This document shows positions 1 to 7,212 of a DNA stretch of 8,654 nucleotides, piece after piece. Where the stretch lies: assembly GCA_018610125.1 (NCBI GenBank), contig JAHEOI010000294.1:1-8654 (forward strand). Reading direction: 5' to 3'. The notes under the pieces are model-generated. The model searched no databases. It saw nothing but the letters and a program-made list of their open reading frames with translations, and had not been told where the DNA came from. This DNA comes from Verrucomicrobiota bacterium. Lineage in GTDB: Bacteria > Verrucomicrobiota > Verrucomicrobiia > Limisphaerales > JAHEOI01. The translations under genes and the position numbers were made by a program. How positions within the stretch are numbered: the first letter of the stretch is position 1; each line of letters begins with the position of its first letter.

Positions 1-1680
1 GTGACAAGCGGGAGCGAATTCGGATTGCGCTACGGGAGGGTCAAGTGGCCCGCTGACTACCCCGACAGTCTGCCGCCGGTCGTCGAGATCGGACCCGGTT
101 CACCGACCGGGATGACGTTCGGCGAGGGCGCGGCATTTCCTGAAAAGTATCAGCATGCTCTGTTTGCCGGGGATTGGTCTTACGGTCATGTTTATGCGGT
201 GCACCTGACCCCGAATGGGGCTTCTTACACGGCCTCGTACGAGAAATTCATCAGTGGAACGCCATTGGGCGTCACCGACATCGTTGTCAACCCGCGCGAC
301 GGAGCCCTCTATTTCATTACGGGGGGCTGGGATATCGAGACCAGGCTCTACCGAGCTCGCTATGTCGGGGATGAGTCGTCGGACGCTGCCTCCGGCGACC
401 GGGGACACCAGCCGGAAGCGAATAAGCGGGGAATCCGCCATCGTTTAGAGCGTTATCATACGAAGCAAAGTTCGGAGGCCGTCGATTTCGCCTGGCCCTA
501 TCTCGGCAGCAATGACCGGTTCATCCGGTATGCCGCGCGCATTGCGATCGAGAATCAACCGATGTCGCAATGGCGAAGGCGCGCCTTGGATGAGAGCAAC
601 ACGCAAGCCGCTTTGACGGCCTTGCTAGCGGTCGCACGCTGCGGCAGTAACGATGTTCAGTCGGATCTCCTCGCATCACTAAGCCGCCTTAAGTGGAAGC
701 AGCTTAGCCGCGTCCAGAAGCTGGCCCTGGTTAGGGTCTACCAGCTCACATTCATCCGAATGGGACCTCCTTCCGAACAATGGCGCGCACAGGTGCTCAA
801 TGCCTTGAAATCTCATTTTCCGTCGCAGAATCTTTCAGTGAATAAGGAACTGGCACGGCTTTTCGCCTATCTCGATTTTCCGAAGCTCGTGCCTAAAGTG
901 CTGTCGCTCCGAGACAAGGCCCTTACTCAGGAAGCGGAGATCCATTATACGAGCGTCTTGAGGAATGTGAGACGAGGCTGGACGCCAAAGCGCCGCCGTC
1001 GCTACTTCGAATGGTTCCAAAAGGCCGAGACGTTTCAGGGGGGACATAGCCTGCCCGGCTACCTGGACACGATCAAAAAGCAGGCGATGGAGCATTTAAG
1101 TGCCAAGCAGCAAAAGAGACTCGAGCCTCTGCTAAGCCAATCCGACACAGGCAAAACGACGGGCGTTTCGTCCGCCTCCGGCAGCTCGGCCCGGTTTGTC
1201 GAGGATTGGACCGTTGAAGAGCTTGCTCCCCGGGTGCAAGACGGCTTGTCGAGTGCCAGCCCAAAACGGGGGCGCAAGGTGTTCGCCAAAGCACAATGCT
1301 TTCGTTGCCACCAAATCGAGGGTCAGGGAGGCGTCGTAGGCCCTTCACTCACCAATGTGGCGAAGCGGTTTAGCGTCCAGGATCTCCTTAAGGCCATTAT
1401 CAAGCCTTCCGCCACGATTCCCAGGCGTTATCAGAATACGATCTTTCGACTGGAGGATGGCTCTCGAGTGGTGGGGCGAGTCGTCTATTTGGGGCGCGGC
1501 AAGCTGACGATCAACACCAATATCCGCAACCTCAGTCAGCAGGTGAAAATTTCGCGTGATGAAATTGTCTCGCAGAAGCCTTCGCCTGTCTCACCCATGC
1601 CGGCTGGGCTCCTGAATGCATTGACGGAAGACGAGATTGTCGACCTCATCGCCTACATGCGTTACGTTGCCGGCCATTGA
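1..1680 (+). CDS. PVC-type dehydrogenase/HEAT/cytochrome c fusion, C-terminal part (5' end outside window)
   Basis: A probable periplasmic electron-transfer protein: a sugar-dehydrogenase-like beta-propeller passing electrons to a C-terminal c-type heme. Residues 1-125 of the visible part resemble the last propeller blades (GSPTGMTFG, LFAGDWSYGHVYAV, VTDIVVNPRDGALYF). About 150-400 is a helical, HEAT-like linker, for example DRFIRYAARIAIE. About 420-559 is the heme-binding domain of the Pirellula/Verrucomicrobium type, with heme motif C433-F-R-C436-H437, then GQGGVVGPSLT, and M533 in SPMPAGL as likely sixth heme ligand. The frame ends with EDEIVDLIAYMRYV, the usual terminal helix. The reading frame is open at base 1 and begins inside the propeller, so the GTG there is not taken as the start; full-length relatives are much longer. 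A hairpin spans the stop codon. The family assignment is secure; the substrate is unknown. Confidence 0.9.
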   Translation: MTSGSEFGLRYGRVKWPADYPDSLPPVVEIGPGSPTGMTFGEGAAFPEKYQHALFAGDWSYGHVYAVHLTPNGASYTASYEKFISGTPLGVTDIVVNPRDGALYFITGGWDIETRLYRARYVGDESSDAASGDRGHQPEANKRGIRHRLERYHTKQSSEAVDFAWPYLGSNDRFIRYAARIAIENQPMSQWRRRALDESNTQAALTALLAVARCGSNDVQSDLLASLSRLKWKQLSRVQKLALVRVYQLTFIRMGPPSEQWRAQVLNALKSHFPSQNLSVNKELARLFAYLDFPKLVPKVLSLRDKALTQEAEIHYTSVLRNVRRGWTPKRRRRYFEWFQKAETFQGGHSLPGYLDTIKKQAMEHLSAKQQKRLEPLLSQSDTGKTTGVSSASGSSARFVEDWTVEELAPRVQDGLSSASPKRGRKVFAKAQCFRCHQIEGQGGVVGPSLTNVAKRFSVQDLLKAIIKPSATIPRRYQNTIFRLEDGSRVVGRVVYLGRGKLTINTNIRNLSQQVKISRDEIVSQKPSPVSPMPAGLLNALTEDEIVDLIAYMRYVAGH

Positions 1681-1696
1681 TGGCCGGTTGTCTTTT
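1670..1696 (+). terminator. Stop-codon hairpin, possible intrinsic terminator
   Basis: A perfect 7-bp GC-rich stem, CCGGCCA (1670-1676) with TGGCCGG (1681-1687), closes a four-base loop TTGA that contains the TGA stop of the cytochrome gene. It is followed by TTGTCTTTT, a modest T-rich tail. The position directly at the gene end fits termination, but the poor T-tract makes this moderate only. Confidence 0.4.
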
Positions 1697-1718
1697 GCGC
1701 TCCCGTTTCCACTCCTCC

Positions 1719-1791
1719 ATTCGCGCCCTTAGCGGGCAATCCTCCCCTTTTGCTCCTAAGAGGGAATTTTTTGCCCGCGAAGGGCGCGAAT
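1719..1791. repeat. Large near-perfect inverted repeat in convergent spacer
   Basis: Arms at 1719-1739 and 1771-1791 are reverse complements over 21 positions with one mismatch (A1731 opposite G1779), separated by 31 bases that include a TTTTTT run at 1767-1772. Each arm reads ATTCGCGCCCTT-N-GCGGGCAA from outside inward. It lies between two convergent genes, so it could block read-through both ways. Neither strand has a T-tract after the stem, however, so a REP-like or small non-autonomous element is equally likely. The rest of the spacer (1681-1841) shows no gene. Confidence 0.75.
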
Positions 1792-1841
1792 AAAGAGAGG
1801 GAATTGAAATTTAAACCGGCCTCCGCCACTCAACCACCCAA

Positions 1842-2840
1842 CTACTCATCTCTCGACTGTCGATCATGCACGTGGGGGGCCTGGCCACCGCCGCTCCCCG
1901 CGCCAATACTACCCGTGGGATTCCAAATGCGATCGGTTGGCGGTTCCGGCAGATGCTTTCGATTGACCTTCAGCAGATAAGTGTAGGTGGGATTCACAAA
2001 CTGGGTTACCCGGGCTTCGAGAACTTGTCCCAGATAGAGGTAGGCGTCGCCGGCGGTAAAGCCATAATCCTCGACAAGCCACGAGATCATCTCCTCCAGA
2101 CCCAGCCGAAACGCATCCTCGGCCGGACGCGCCTGGGTTGCGACCCCGATATGCGTCGTATTGGTTATCCGTGGCCAACGCATCGATTCCGGCTTCGCGC
2201 TGAGATAAGGGGTCACTCGAATGCGCCCGCTTGTCTCGATCCCTCCGGCCCCACAGATCTCTCCATCCCCCTGAATGGCATGCAGATCGCCGATATGGAG
2301 CAAGGCCCCCGATACGGCAATCGGGAGATGCACCATGGCACCGGTGGTGACCTCTTGGATATCTAGGTTGCCCCCATGCCGCGTGGCCCATCGATTGTTG
2401 AACGTCTCGTATTCCGAAGAGACGCCGACGAATCCGACCATCGGACGCGCATCCAGCGTCAATCGATCGTCCCAGCGAATCCGACCATCCCGAATCTCGA
2501 CGATCTTTTCATGCCACCCGATCCCATTGGTTCCCATCCATCCCGGCATCGCCCCTGTGTTCCCGCGATATCGCGTAAACCCGATCGAATCCAATTCGAT
2601 CTCACCAATGCGTACCGACAGCATTTGACCGGGCTTTGCACCCGTGATAAAAGCGCAACCGCTGGCCGGGTTGGGGCGCAGTTCTTTTCTCAAGCGCTCA
2701 CCATCCGGGTGGGTGTCCAGCCAAGGCCCCGGTGTCATTTGCGTCTGGACTTGATACTCTTCGCCGGGACTCACTGTCAGAGTCGGGTGGTTGTATGGGC
2801 CCGTTTCGAAATAGAGCGTGTCGGTGCCTGCCTGCTGCAT
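1842..2840 (-). CDS. Acetamidase/formamidase family protein
   Basis: Probable metal-dependent amidohydrolase of the FmdA/AmdA family, which splits formamide, acetamide or related short amides to ammonia and a carboxylate. The 332-residue length suits the family. Visible signatures are the N-terminal LTVSPGEEYQVQTQ strand, HGGNLDIQEVTTGAMVHLPI (155-174), the hallmark GDLHAIQGDGE (184-194) with D185, H187 and E194 as probable metal-site residues, GAGGIET (197-203), and the C-terminal helix-strand region EDYGFTAGDAYLYL followed by VTQFVNPTYTYLLKV. No signal peptide is seen, so it is probably cytoplasmic. The ATG at 2840 has only a weak upstream GAG (TTTGAGAATACC), which fits translation from a shared transcript. 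The gene lies 69 bp downstream of the glycosidase-like gene on the same strand with no clear terminator between, suggesting an operon. The exact amide is not known; an amide from amino-sugar breakdown is conceivable. Confidence 0.92.
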   Translation of the reverse strand: MQQAGTDTLYFETGPYNHPTLTVSPGEEYQVQTQMTPGPWLDTHPDGERLRKELRPNPASGCAFITGAKPGQMLSVRIGEIELDSIGFTRYRGNTGAMPGWMGTNGIGWHEKIVEIRDGRIRWDDRLTLDARPMVGFVGVSSEYETFNNRWATRHGGNLDIQEVTTGAMVHLPIAVSGALLHIGDLHAIQGDGEICGAGGIETSGRIRVTPYLSAKPESMRWPRITNTTHIGVATQARPAEDAFRLGLEEMISWLVEDYGFTAGDAYLYLGQVLEARVTQFVNPTYTYLLKVNRKHLPEPPTDRIWNPTGSIGAGSGGGQAPHVHDRQSRDE

Positions 2841-2909
2841 GGTATTCTCAAACGGATGCTGCGTCTGCGGTTCCTTCCGGCAATCTTAGCAAGGCGTTGC
2901 CTCTTGGCC

Positions 2910-5180
2910 CTATTCCAGCTCTCGTAACCGCGCTTTCACCGCTTCTCTTTCTTTGTCGATGTTCAGAGATTTCAGCCCATGGCCCGACCATCTCGGACTG
3001 AAATCCTTAGGGTCCAGCTTAAGCGCATTGGCATCAATCACCTGTTTTTGCATTTTTGAAAGGTCCTTCTGCAGGGCTGGAAGCCGCTTGAGCAACGCTT
3101 TCAATCGGGTGGCCGCCTTATCATGCTTGCCTTGCTCGGCAAGTGAATTCGCCCGGTTAAATGCCATTTCAATCTCTCCTTTGGCTGCTGCCTTATGAAT
3201 CATCCAATAGAATATGAGGGCATATTCGTAAGCGACCGGACGCCGCTCGCGTAAGTGCGAGACGCTCCGTGAAGCCCGCTCGATCAGGCGATCCGCCTTA
3301 CCCTTTGCGTCCTTTAATGCCTCAACCTGCTCGGAGTAATAGGCATAGGGATCGGCAAATTTCTCATGGTGCCCCCTGCCAAGCATATCGTTCGGTTTCG
3401 CGACGTAATAGAACGACACGTTATTCGCCAGTAGCCGGTGAAAGGCCATCCCAGGCTTTCCCCAAAAGCGATGAAGAATTCTGGGAATCAACGACGTACG
3501 CTGGTATTGCGTCGATGTCCGCACCCCTTCGTCATAATAGCGCTTGTCTATCGTAAAGGAAGCGGTTGCATCCGGTAAACCTGTATTCCAGCTATATTCC
3601 GCGCTCGCCGCGGCAAGTGTCCACTTTCTTACGGGTCCATACCCGAACGGAATGAACGCATTGAAGAACATGTCCCGATGTCGGGGACGATGCCATGTCT
3701 TGACCAGGCGAGCCTGTGGCTCCCACATGCCACGCCAACCGTCGGTGCGATAAAAATAGGTCCAGATATCGATTGGATGTTCCTTCCAAAGGCGGGCTGC
3801 GCCCTCAAATTCTTTGGCGCCGCCTTCTCGGAAGGTAACGACAACCTCGTCTGGAAGCGCCTTTTCCAGTTTCCGATGATGCGTCTTCAATCGATGGACT
3901 TGCGTCTCTCCGTAGTCCCGATCCCGACTCAAGCGCTGGAACGTCTCAAAATGCCACGGTCCCGGCATTGCCTTGAATCGGGCGGGATTGGTCAAGAAGC
4001 CTTTCGCGGCGAATTGGTAATGATAAGGATAGGCGACGATTTCATAGTCGCAAGTTGGATGAATCCGCTTCAGCACACGCCGATAAAGATTGAACAGCTC
4101 GGCGCCGGCTTTCCCGCGATCGTTGCCATATGCCTTTCGACAGCGCGAGCAACGCTCGCTCCAAGTTTCCGGGTCTTCGTAGAAGCCACCGTCGGCAGCA
4201 TGGAGAGTAAAGAAATTAATTCCGGCATCCTTAAGAAAATGGGCGATTGTCCTCGCCTTCTTGCGATGGGCCTTTTCTGCGGTCCAGCAAAACCAGCGCT
4301 CACCATCCCGACGCTTAACACACCCGATCCATTCCGCGTCGCTTACAATCTCCTTGATATCGGTTTGAAAGATCATCCGGGCTTGCATCCCGTAATCCGC
4401 AGCGGTTTCGGTCATTTGGCGGATCCGATCGATGACGCGCTTCCGTGAATCCCCCTGCCGATCATAAAGCCAGGAGCCCCGAATGTTGATCATATTGACC
4501 TTATGGCGTGCCAGCCACCGGATGTATCGCTCGGCGTGGGGCTCGTGGGAGGTCCAAAAGCGGCCGATGCTACGCCGTTTGAAGGCCGGCCAATCCCGAA
4601 CAGATGCCTCGCGAAGATAAGGCCCATCGTCTCCGTTTTGAATCAAACGTCGGACGGTCATAGCGGCGTAGACGATTCCATGGGCATCGTTACCAAGACA
4701 GACAACATACGGGTGGCCTCCCTGGCGAAGGGATTGAATTGCGTAACCTTGCTCAGGGAGCTCGCTTGGTGAAACAGTTAGCTTGGACACCAAAGAGCTC
4801 GGTAACGCTTCGGCGTCCGTGCCGAGAAAAATGGTCGGCGCCTCGGCGAATGAATGCCTGACAGGCAGAGCACTTCCACCGAAAAACCGTGCGCGACGGT
4901 TGATCTCTTTGACAGCGGTTTTGGCAAGACGGCCGTCCGCGTCGACGACGATTTCAAATTGGTCCAAAGGGTACCGTTGGTCGCCCAGCTCTAGCGTCCT
5001 CGGGGTCGGAATCAGGTCAATTTCGTCGGCTGCTCTCCATGAAGGCTGGGCCCCTTTAGAACCGTCCGCAGTCACCGCCATCACGAGCGCTGCCAGCATC
5101 ACAACAATCTTATTCCTCCCCGTCAATTTCCGCCTCTGGGCATGTACCCTCCTCTCGGCTCTGCTTCTTCGAGAAACCAT
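2910..5180 (-). CDS. Secreted GH20 zincin-fold / DUF4838-like glycosidase-like protein
   Basis: Probable exported carbohydrate-active protein. From the ATG at 5180 it has 756 residues. A basic N-terminus is followed by a hydrophobic core (IVVMLAALVMAVTA, about 24-38), which acts as signal peptide. About 54-183 resembles the GH20 N-terminal zincin-like domain, from IDLIPTPRTLEL to GIVYAAMTVRRLIQ. VRDWPAFKRRSIGRFW then leads into a TIM-barrel-like region (WLARHKVNMINIRGSW, FTLHAADGGFYEDPETW, CDYEIVAYPYHYQF). A C344-S-R-C347 pair may bind metal. The C-terminal ~130 residues are helical and charged. The Asp-Glu catalytic pair of true GH20 enzymes is not seen at the expected strand: D330 is followed by Gly-Gly. 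Activity is therefore unproven. Start choice: the ATG at 5180 has GGAGG nine bases upstream and a proper leader from the predicted promoter. An in-frame ATG at 5201 would add seven residues but lie almost at the predicted transcription start. Likely first gene of an operon with the amidase. Confidence 0.85.
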   Translation of the reverse strand: MVSRRSRAERRVHAQRRKLTGRNKIVVMLAALVMAVTADGSKGAQPSWRAADEIDLIPTPRTLELGDQRYPLDQFEIVVDADGRLAKTAVKEINRRARFFGGSALPVRHSFAEAPTIFLGTDAEALPSSLVSKLTVSPSELPEQGYAIQSLRQGGHPYVVCLGNDAHGIVYAAMTVRRLIQNGDDGPYLREASVRDWPAFKRRSIGRFWTSHEPHAERYIRWLARHKVNMINIRGSWLYDRQGDSRKRVIDRIRQMTETAADYGMQARMIFQTDIKEIVSDAEWIGCVKRRDGERWFCWTAEKAHRKKARTIAHFLKDAGINFFTLHAADGGFYEDPETWSERCSRCRKAYGNDRGKAGAELFNLYRRVLKRIHPTCDYEIVAYPYHYQFAAKGFLTNPARFKAMPGPWHFETFQRLSRDRDYGETQVHRLKTHHRKLEKALPDEVVVTFREGGAKEFEGAARLWKEHPIDIWTYFYRTDGWRGMWEPQARLVKTWHRPRHRDMFFNAFIPFGYGPVRKWTLAAASAEYSWNTGLPDATASFTIDKRYYDEGVRTSTQYQRTSLIPRILHRFWGKPGMAFHRLLANNVSFYYVAKPNDMLGRGHHEKFADPYAYYSEQVEALKDAKGKADRLIERASRSVSHLRERRPVAYEYALIFYWMIHKAAAKGEIEMAFNRANSLAEQGKHDKAATRLKALLKRLPALQKDLSKMQKQVIDANALKLDPKDFSPRWSGHGLKSLNIDKEREAVKARLRELE

Positions 5181-5208
5181 AAATGCTTCCCTCCGGTTCA
5201 TATTTTGT

Positions 5209-5229
5209 CCCGATAATACGAATATCGGG
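5209..5229. promoter_or_regulatory. Operator-like palindrome over the -10 box
   Basis: Perfect 7-base arms CCCGATA (5209-5215) and TATCGGG (5223-5229) flank a 7-base centre. The palindrome covers the predicted -10 box and start-site region of the minus-strand promoter. Size and placement suit a dimeric repressor. The regulator is not in the window. Confidence 0.4.
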
Positions 5230-5241
5230 CGTCGAAAGCAA
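5213..5241 (-). promoter_or_regulatory. Predicted sigma70-type promoter of the glycosidase-like gene
   Basis: On the minus strand, TTGCTT (5241-5236) and TATTAT (5218-5213) are 17 bases apart; the -10 matches five of six consensus bases, the -35 three of six. Transcription would begin near 5206, leaving a leader of about 26 bases before the ATG at 5180 that contains its GGAGG. This arrangement argues against the ATG at 5201. Confidence 0.45.
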
Positions 5242-5256
5242 ACGTACTGGCCTGAT

Positions 5257-5326
5257 GGTCTGCGTTACGTAGCGGGGGCTGTCCAGCCGGCTGCAGACCA
5301 GGCGGTCTGCGCTACACAGAACCGCC
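5257..5326. repeat. Structured repeat element in divergent intergenic region
   Basis: Two direct copies of a 16-base unit, GGTCTGCGTTACGTAG (5257-5272) and GGTCTGCGCTACACAG (5304-5319), match at 13 positions. Between and within them are a perfect hairpin GCAGACC (5293-5299) / GGTCTGC (5304-5310) with loop AGGC, a smaller hairpin GGCT/AGCC (5277-5288), and an outer pairing GTAGC (5269-5273) / GCTAC (5311-5315) that would close both into a three-way junction. An alternative pairing, GGCGGT (5301-5306) with ACCGCC (5321-5326), is exclusive with the main hairpin. It sits upstream of both predicted promoters, so it looks like a REP-type repeat rather than part of a leader. Confidence 0.55.
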
Positions 5327-5340
5327 CTCTGACCCTGCTC

Positions 5341-5370
5341 TTGTTTTCTTGCCACAATCCGAGCTAAAAT
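5341..5370 (+). promoter_or_regulatory. Predicted promoter of the sulfatase gene
   Basis: TTGTTT (5341-5346) and TAAAAT (5365-5370) are 18 bases apart; the -10 matches five of six consensus bases, the -35 only three. Transcription would start near 5377, giving a short leader that contains the GGAG ribosome site at 5390-5393, six bases before the ATG at 5400. Confidence 0.35.
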
Positions 5371-5399
5371 CTGTCAATCACATCGAACCGGAGAATCTT

Positions 5400-6923
5400 A
5401 TGGAGAGAATCACACCCACCCCGCTTATCTTAATCATCTCCCTCGTCATCGGAGCTGCGTCAACACCGGCTAGTGGCGAGGAAGAGCAGCCACCGAATAT
5501 CCTCTGGATCGCGGGTGAGAACATAAGCCTGGATCTCGGCTGCTACGGACAAGAGAACGTCCACACCCCCAACCTTGACCGACTGGCGGCCGATGGGGCT
5601 CGTTACACCAATGTCTATTCCACGGCTCCTGTCTGCGCTCCTAGCCGTGCCGCGCTTATGACCGGCTTTTACCAGACGACGACCGGGATGCATCCAATGC
5701 CGCCACTGGAATATGACCTACCACCGGGGGTAAGTCCCCTCACCCACCGGCTCCAAGATGTCGGCTATTTTACCGCCAACGTCACGCATATTGGCGATGA
5801 GAAAGTCGGCACCGGCAAGCTTGGGGTCAACTTCGCCGATTCCAAGCCGATCTTTCAGTCCGACGACTGGTCCAAGCTGAAAGCGAACCAGCCATTCTTT
5901 GCCCAGATCAGCACACCGGAAGCGGAATTCGACATTTACGGTGAGGATCTCGCCGAGCAGGAGCGCGTCGAGTGGGTCGGTGAAGAAATCCATCCCAAGA
6001 TCGCCACTCCGGAGAATGTGAATCCGCCTCCATATTATCCTGACCACAAAATCGTGCGACGCGAGTGGGCGCGTTACCTAAATTCCGTTTCCGGACTGGA
6101 TCGCCGGGTTGGTCGAGTCCTAAAACAGCTCAAGAAGGAAGGCATGATGGATCGCACGGTCATTTTCTTCTTCGCTGACAATGGCCGGTTGGAGGCTCGA
6201 GGCATCCACTGGGTCTGGGACAGTGGCTTGCATGTGCCAATGATTCTGCATTGGCCCAAGAACTATCCAGCACCGCCGCAATATCGTGCCGGGAAAAAGA
6301 GCGATCGCCTGATCAGCCTGCTCGACTTGACCGCCACAACGCTCTCGATCGCCGGAATCGACCCCACTCCCCCCATGCAGAGCCGCGTGTTCCTCGGAGA
6401 GGATGCCGACCCGCCTCGAAAATTTGTTTTCAGTGCGCGGGATCGCATCGATGCTACCGACGTTCACCTTCGTTCTGTGCACTCCAAACGCTACCACTAC
6501 ATCCGGAACTACACCTCCGGTGCCGGTTTCCCGACGATGAACCGTTATAAGGAAAAATGCTTCCCTGTAAAACCCCTCATGCGGCGACTTAACGCGGAAG
6601 GCAAATTAACCGGCGCGGCCGAGAGGCTTATGGAGCCCCTTCCCAAAGAGCTGCTCTATAACACAAAACAAGACCCGCATGAGATTCATAACCTGGCAAG
6701 CTCGAATGAGTCGGAGCACCAAAAGGCCTTGATCCGGATGAGGGCCGCCTTGCAAACGTGGATCACCGAGACAGGAGATGTCGGCAGAGAGCCCGAGCCG
6801 GTCGAGCGGCTTCAGCAAGTCGAGAGGCAAATGCACGAATGGTTCGGTACACCACCGTGGTACGACCCGACTTCGGAAAAGAGTGCCTCCACACAATTCG
6901 GTAATGCTCGAACGGAACGATGA
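5400..6923 (+). CDS. Secreted S1-family sulfatase (N-sulfoglucosamine sulfohydrolase-like)
   Basis: Exported arylsulfatase-fold hydrolase removing sulfate from a sulfated sugar; 507 residues. The signal peptide (hydrophobic LILIISLVIGAAS, cut near TPASG) leads into PNILWIAGENISLDLGCYGQ. The active-site signature is C79-A-P-S-R83-A-A-L-M-T-G; C79 is the expected formylglycine, so a separate maturation enzyme is needed. The second metal-binding motif is ADNGR with D260 and N261, followed by RGIHWVWDSGLHVPMILHWP. LYNTKQDPHEIHNLA near the C-terminus is the usual closing motif. The general layout resembles heparan-N-sulfatase-like S1 members. Oddity: the first metal motif reads E40-N41 where the family normally has two acids (DD or ED). 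The ATG at 5400 is chosen because GGAG lies six bases upstream and the signal peptide starts there; the frame extends 17 codons upstream to a TTG, which is less likely. The TGA overlaps the next start in ATGA. Confidence 0.93.
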   Translation: MERITPTPLILIISLVIGAASTPASGEEEQPPNILWIAGENISLDLGCYGQENVHTPNLDRLAADGARYTNVYSTAPVCAPSRAALMTGFYQTTTGMHPMPPLEYDLPPGVSPLTHRLQDVGYFTANVTHIGDEKVGTGKLGVNFADSKPIFQSDDWSKLKANQPFFAQISTPEAEFDIYGEDLAEQERVEWVGEEIHPKIATPENVNPPPYYPDHKIVRREWARYLNSVSGLDRRVGRVLKQLKKEGMMDRTVIFFFADNGRLEARGIHWVWDSGLHVPMILHWPKNYPAPPQYRAGKKSDRLISLLDLTATTLSIAGIDPTPPMQSRVFLGEDADPPRKFVFSARDRIDATDVHLRSVHSKRYHYIRNYTSGAGFPTMNRYKEKCFPVKPLMRRLNAEGKLTGAAERLMEPLPKELLYNTKQDPHEIHNLASSNESEHQKALIRMRAALQTWITETGDVGREPEPVERLQQVERQMHEWFGTPPWYDPTSEKSASTQFGNARTER

Positions 6924-7105
6924 GCTTCCTGAAATTCAAATCCAGAACGAAGGTCGGCTTTTGCTCGCTCCTCGTAGGGGCGGCCCTTAGCTCAGCCGCC
7001 ACTGCCGACATTGACCAAATTTGGCTCACGCACCGAGGCGACACCCCGAGTAAGATCGTCGTCAATTGGCACAGCGGGCACCCCGCGAATCCCGTAGTCG
7101 AATAG
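6920..7105 (+). pseudogene. Truncated secreted phosphoesterase remnant (purple acid phosphatase N-terminus)
   Basis: A 61-codon frame starts with an ATG overlapping the sulfatase stop (ATGA), a layout for coupled translation. It encodes a good signal peptide (basic SFLKFKSRTK, then VGFCSLLVGAALSSAATA) and then IDQIWLTHRGDTPSKIVVNW and HSGHPANPVVE. The latter resembles the first strands of the fibronectin-like N-terminal domain of purple acid phosphatase/calcineurin-like phosphoesterases, which usually continue VVEYG. Here the next codon is TAG (7103-7105). One extra base after GAATA would restore Glu-Tyr-Gly-Pro and continue in the frame up to the DUF6483 start at 7213. That suggests a single-base loss followed by deletion of the catalytic domain. 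The remnant has no metal site and cannot be an enzyme. A real small exported peptide is the alternative. The phosphoesterase match is judged from motif memory, so moderate. Confidence 0.55.
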
Positions 7106-7212
7106 GCCCTCGTTCCGCTCATCTGCGGTTAAGAACGGTCTCCCGAGGCGTTTGCACTGTTGCATCGAAGCAGGCGGTGTCGGATATTGTATTGCCCGTA
7201 ATCGGAGGTCAT

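Noticed and set aside
1866..2366. A 166-codon plus-strand open frame opposite the amidase
   Set aside because: It is antisense to the strongly conserved acetamidase region and has no domain or ribosome site of its own.
3678..4448. A 256-codon plus-strand open frame inside the glycosidase-like gene
   Set aside because: It lies fully opposite a gene with clear domains and signal peptide, and its translation shows no recognisable motif.
5349..5399. TTG start at 5349 for the sulfatase
   Set aside because: It lacks a ribosome site, lies within the predicted promoter, and would put 17 polar residues before the signal peptide.
7160..7190. Promoter TTGCAT/TATTGT upstream of the DUF6483 gene
   Set aside because: The 19-base spacing and weak hexamers are not enough to list it as a feature; it also lies in the phosphoesterase remnant.
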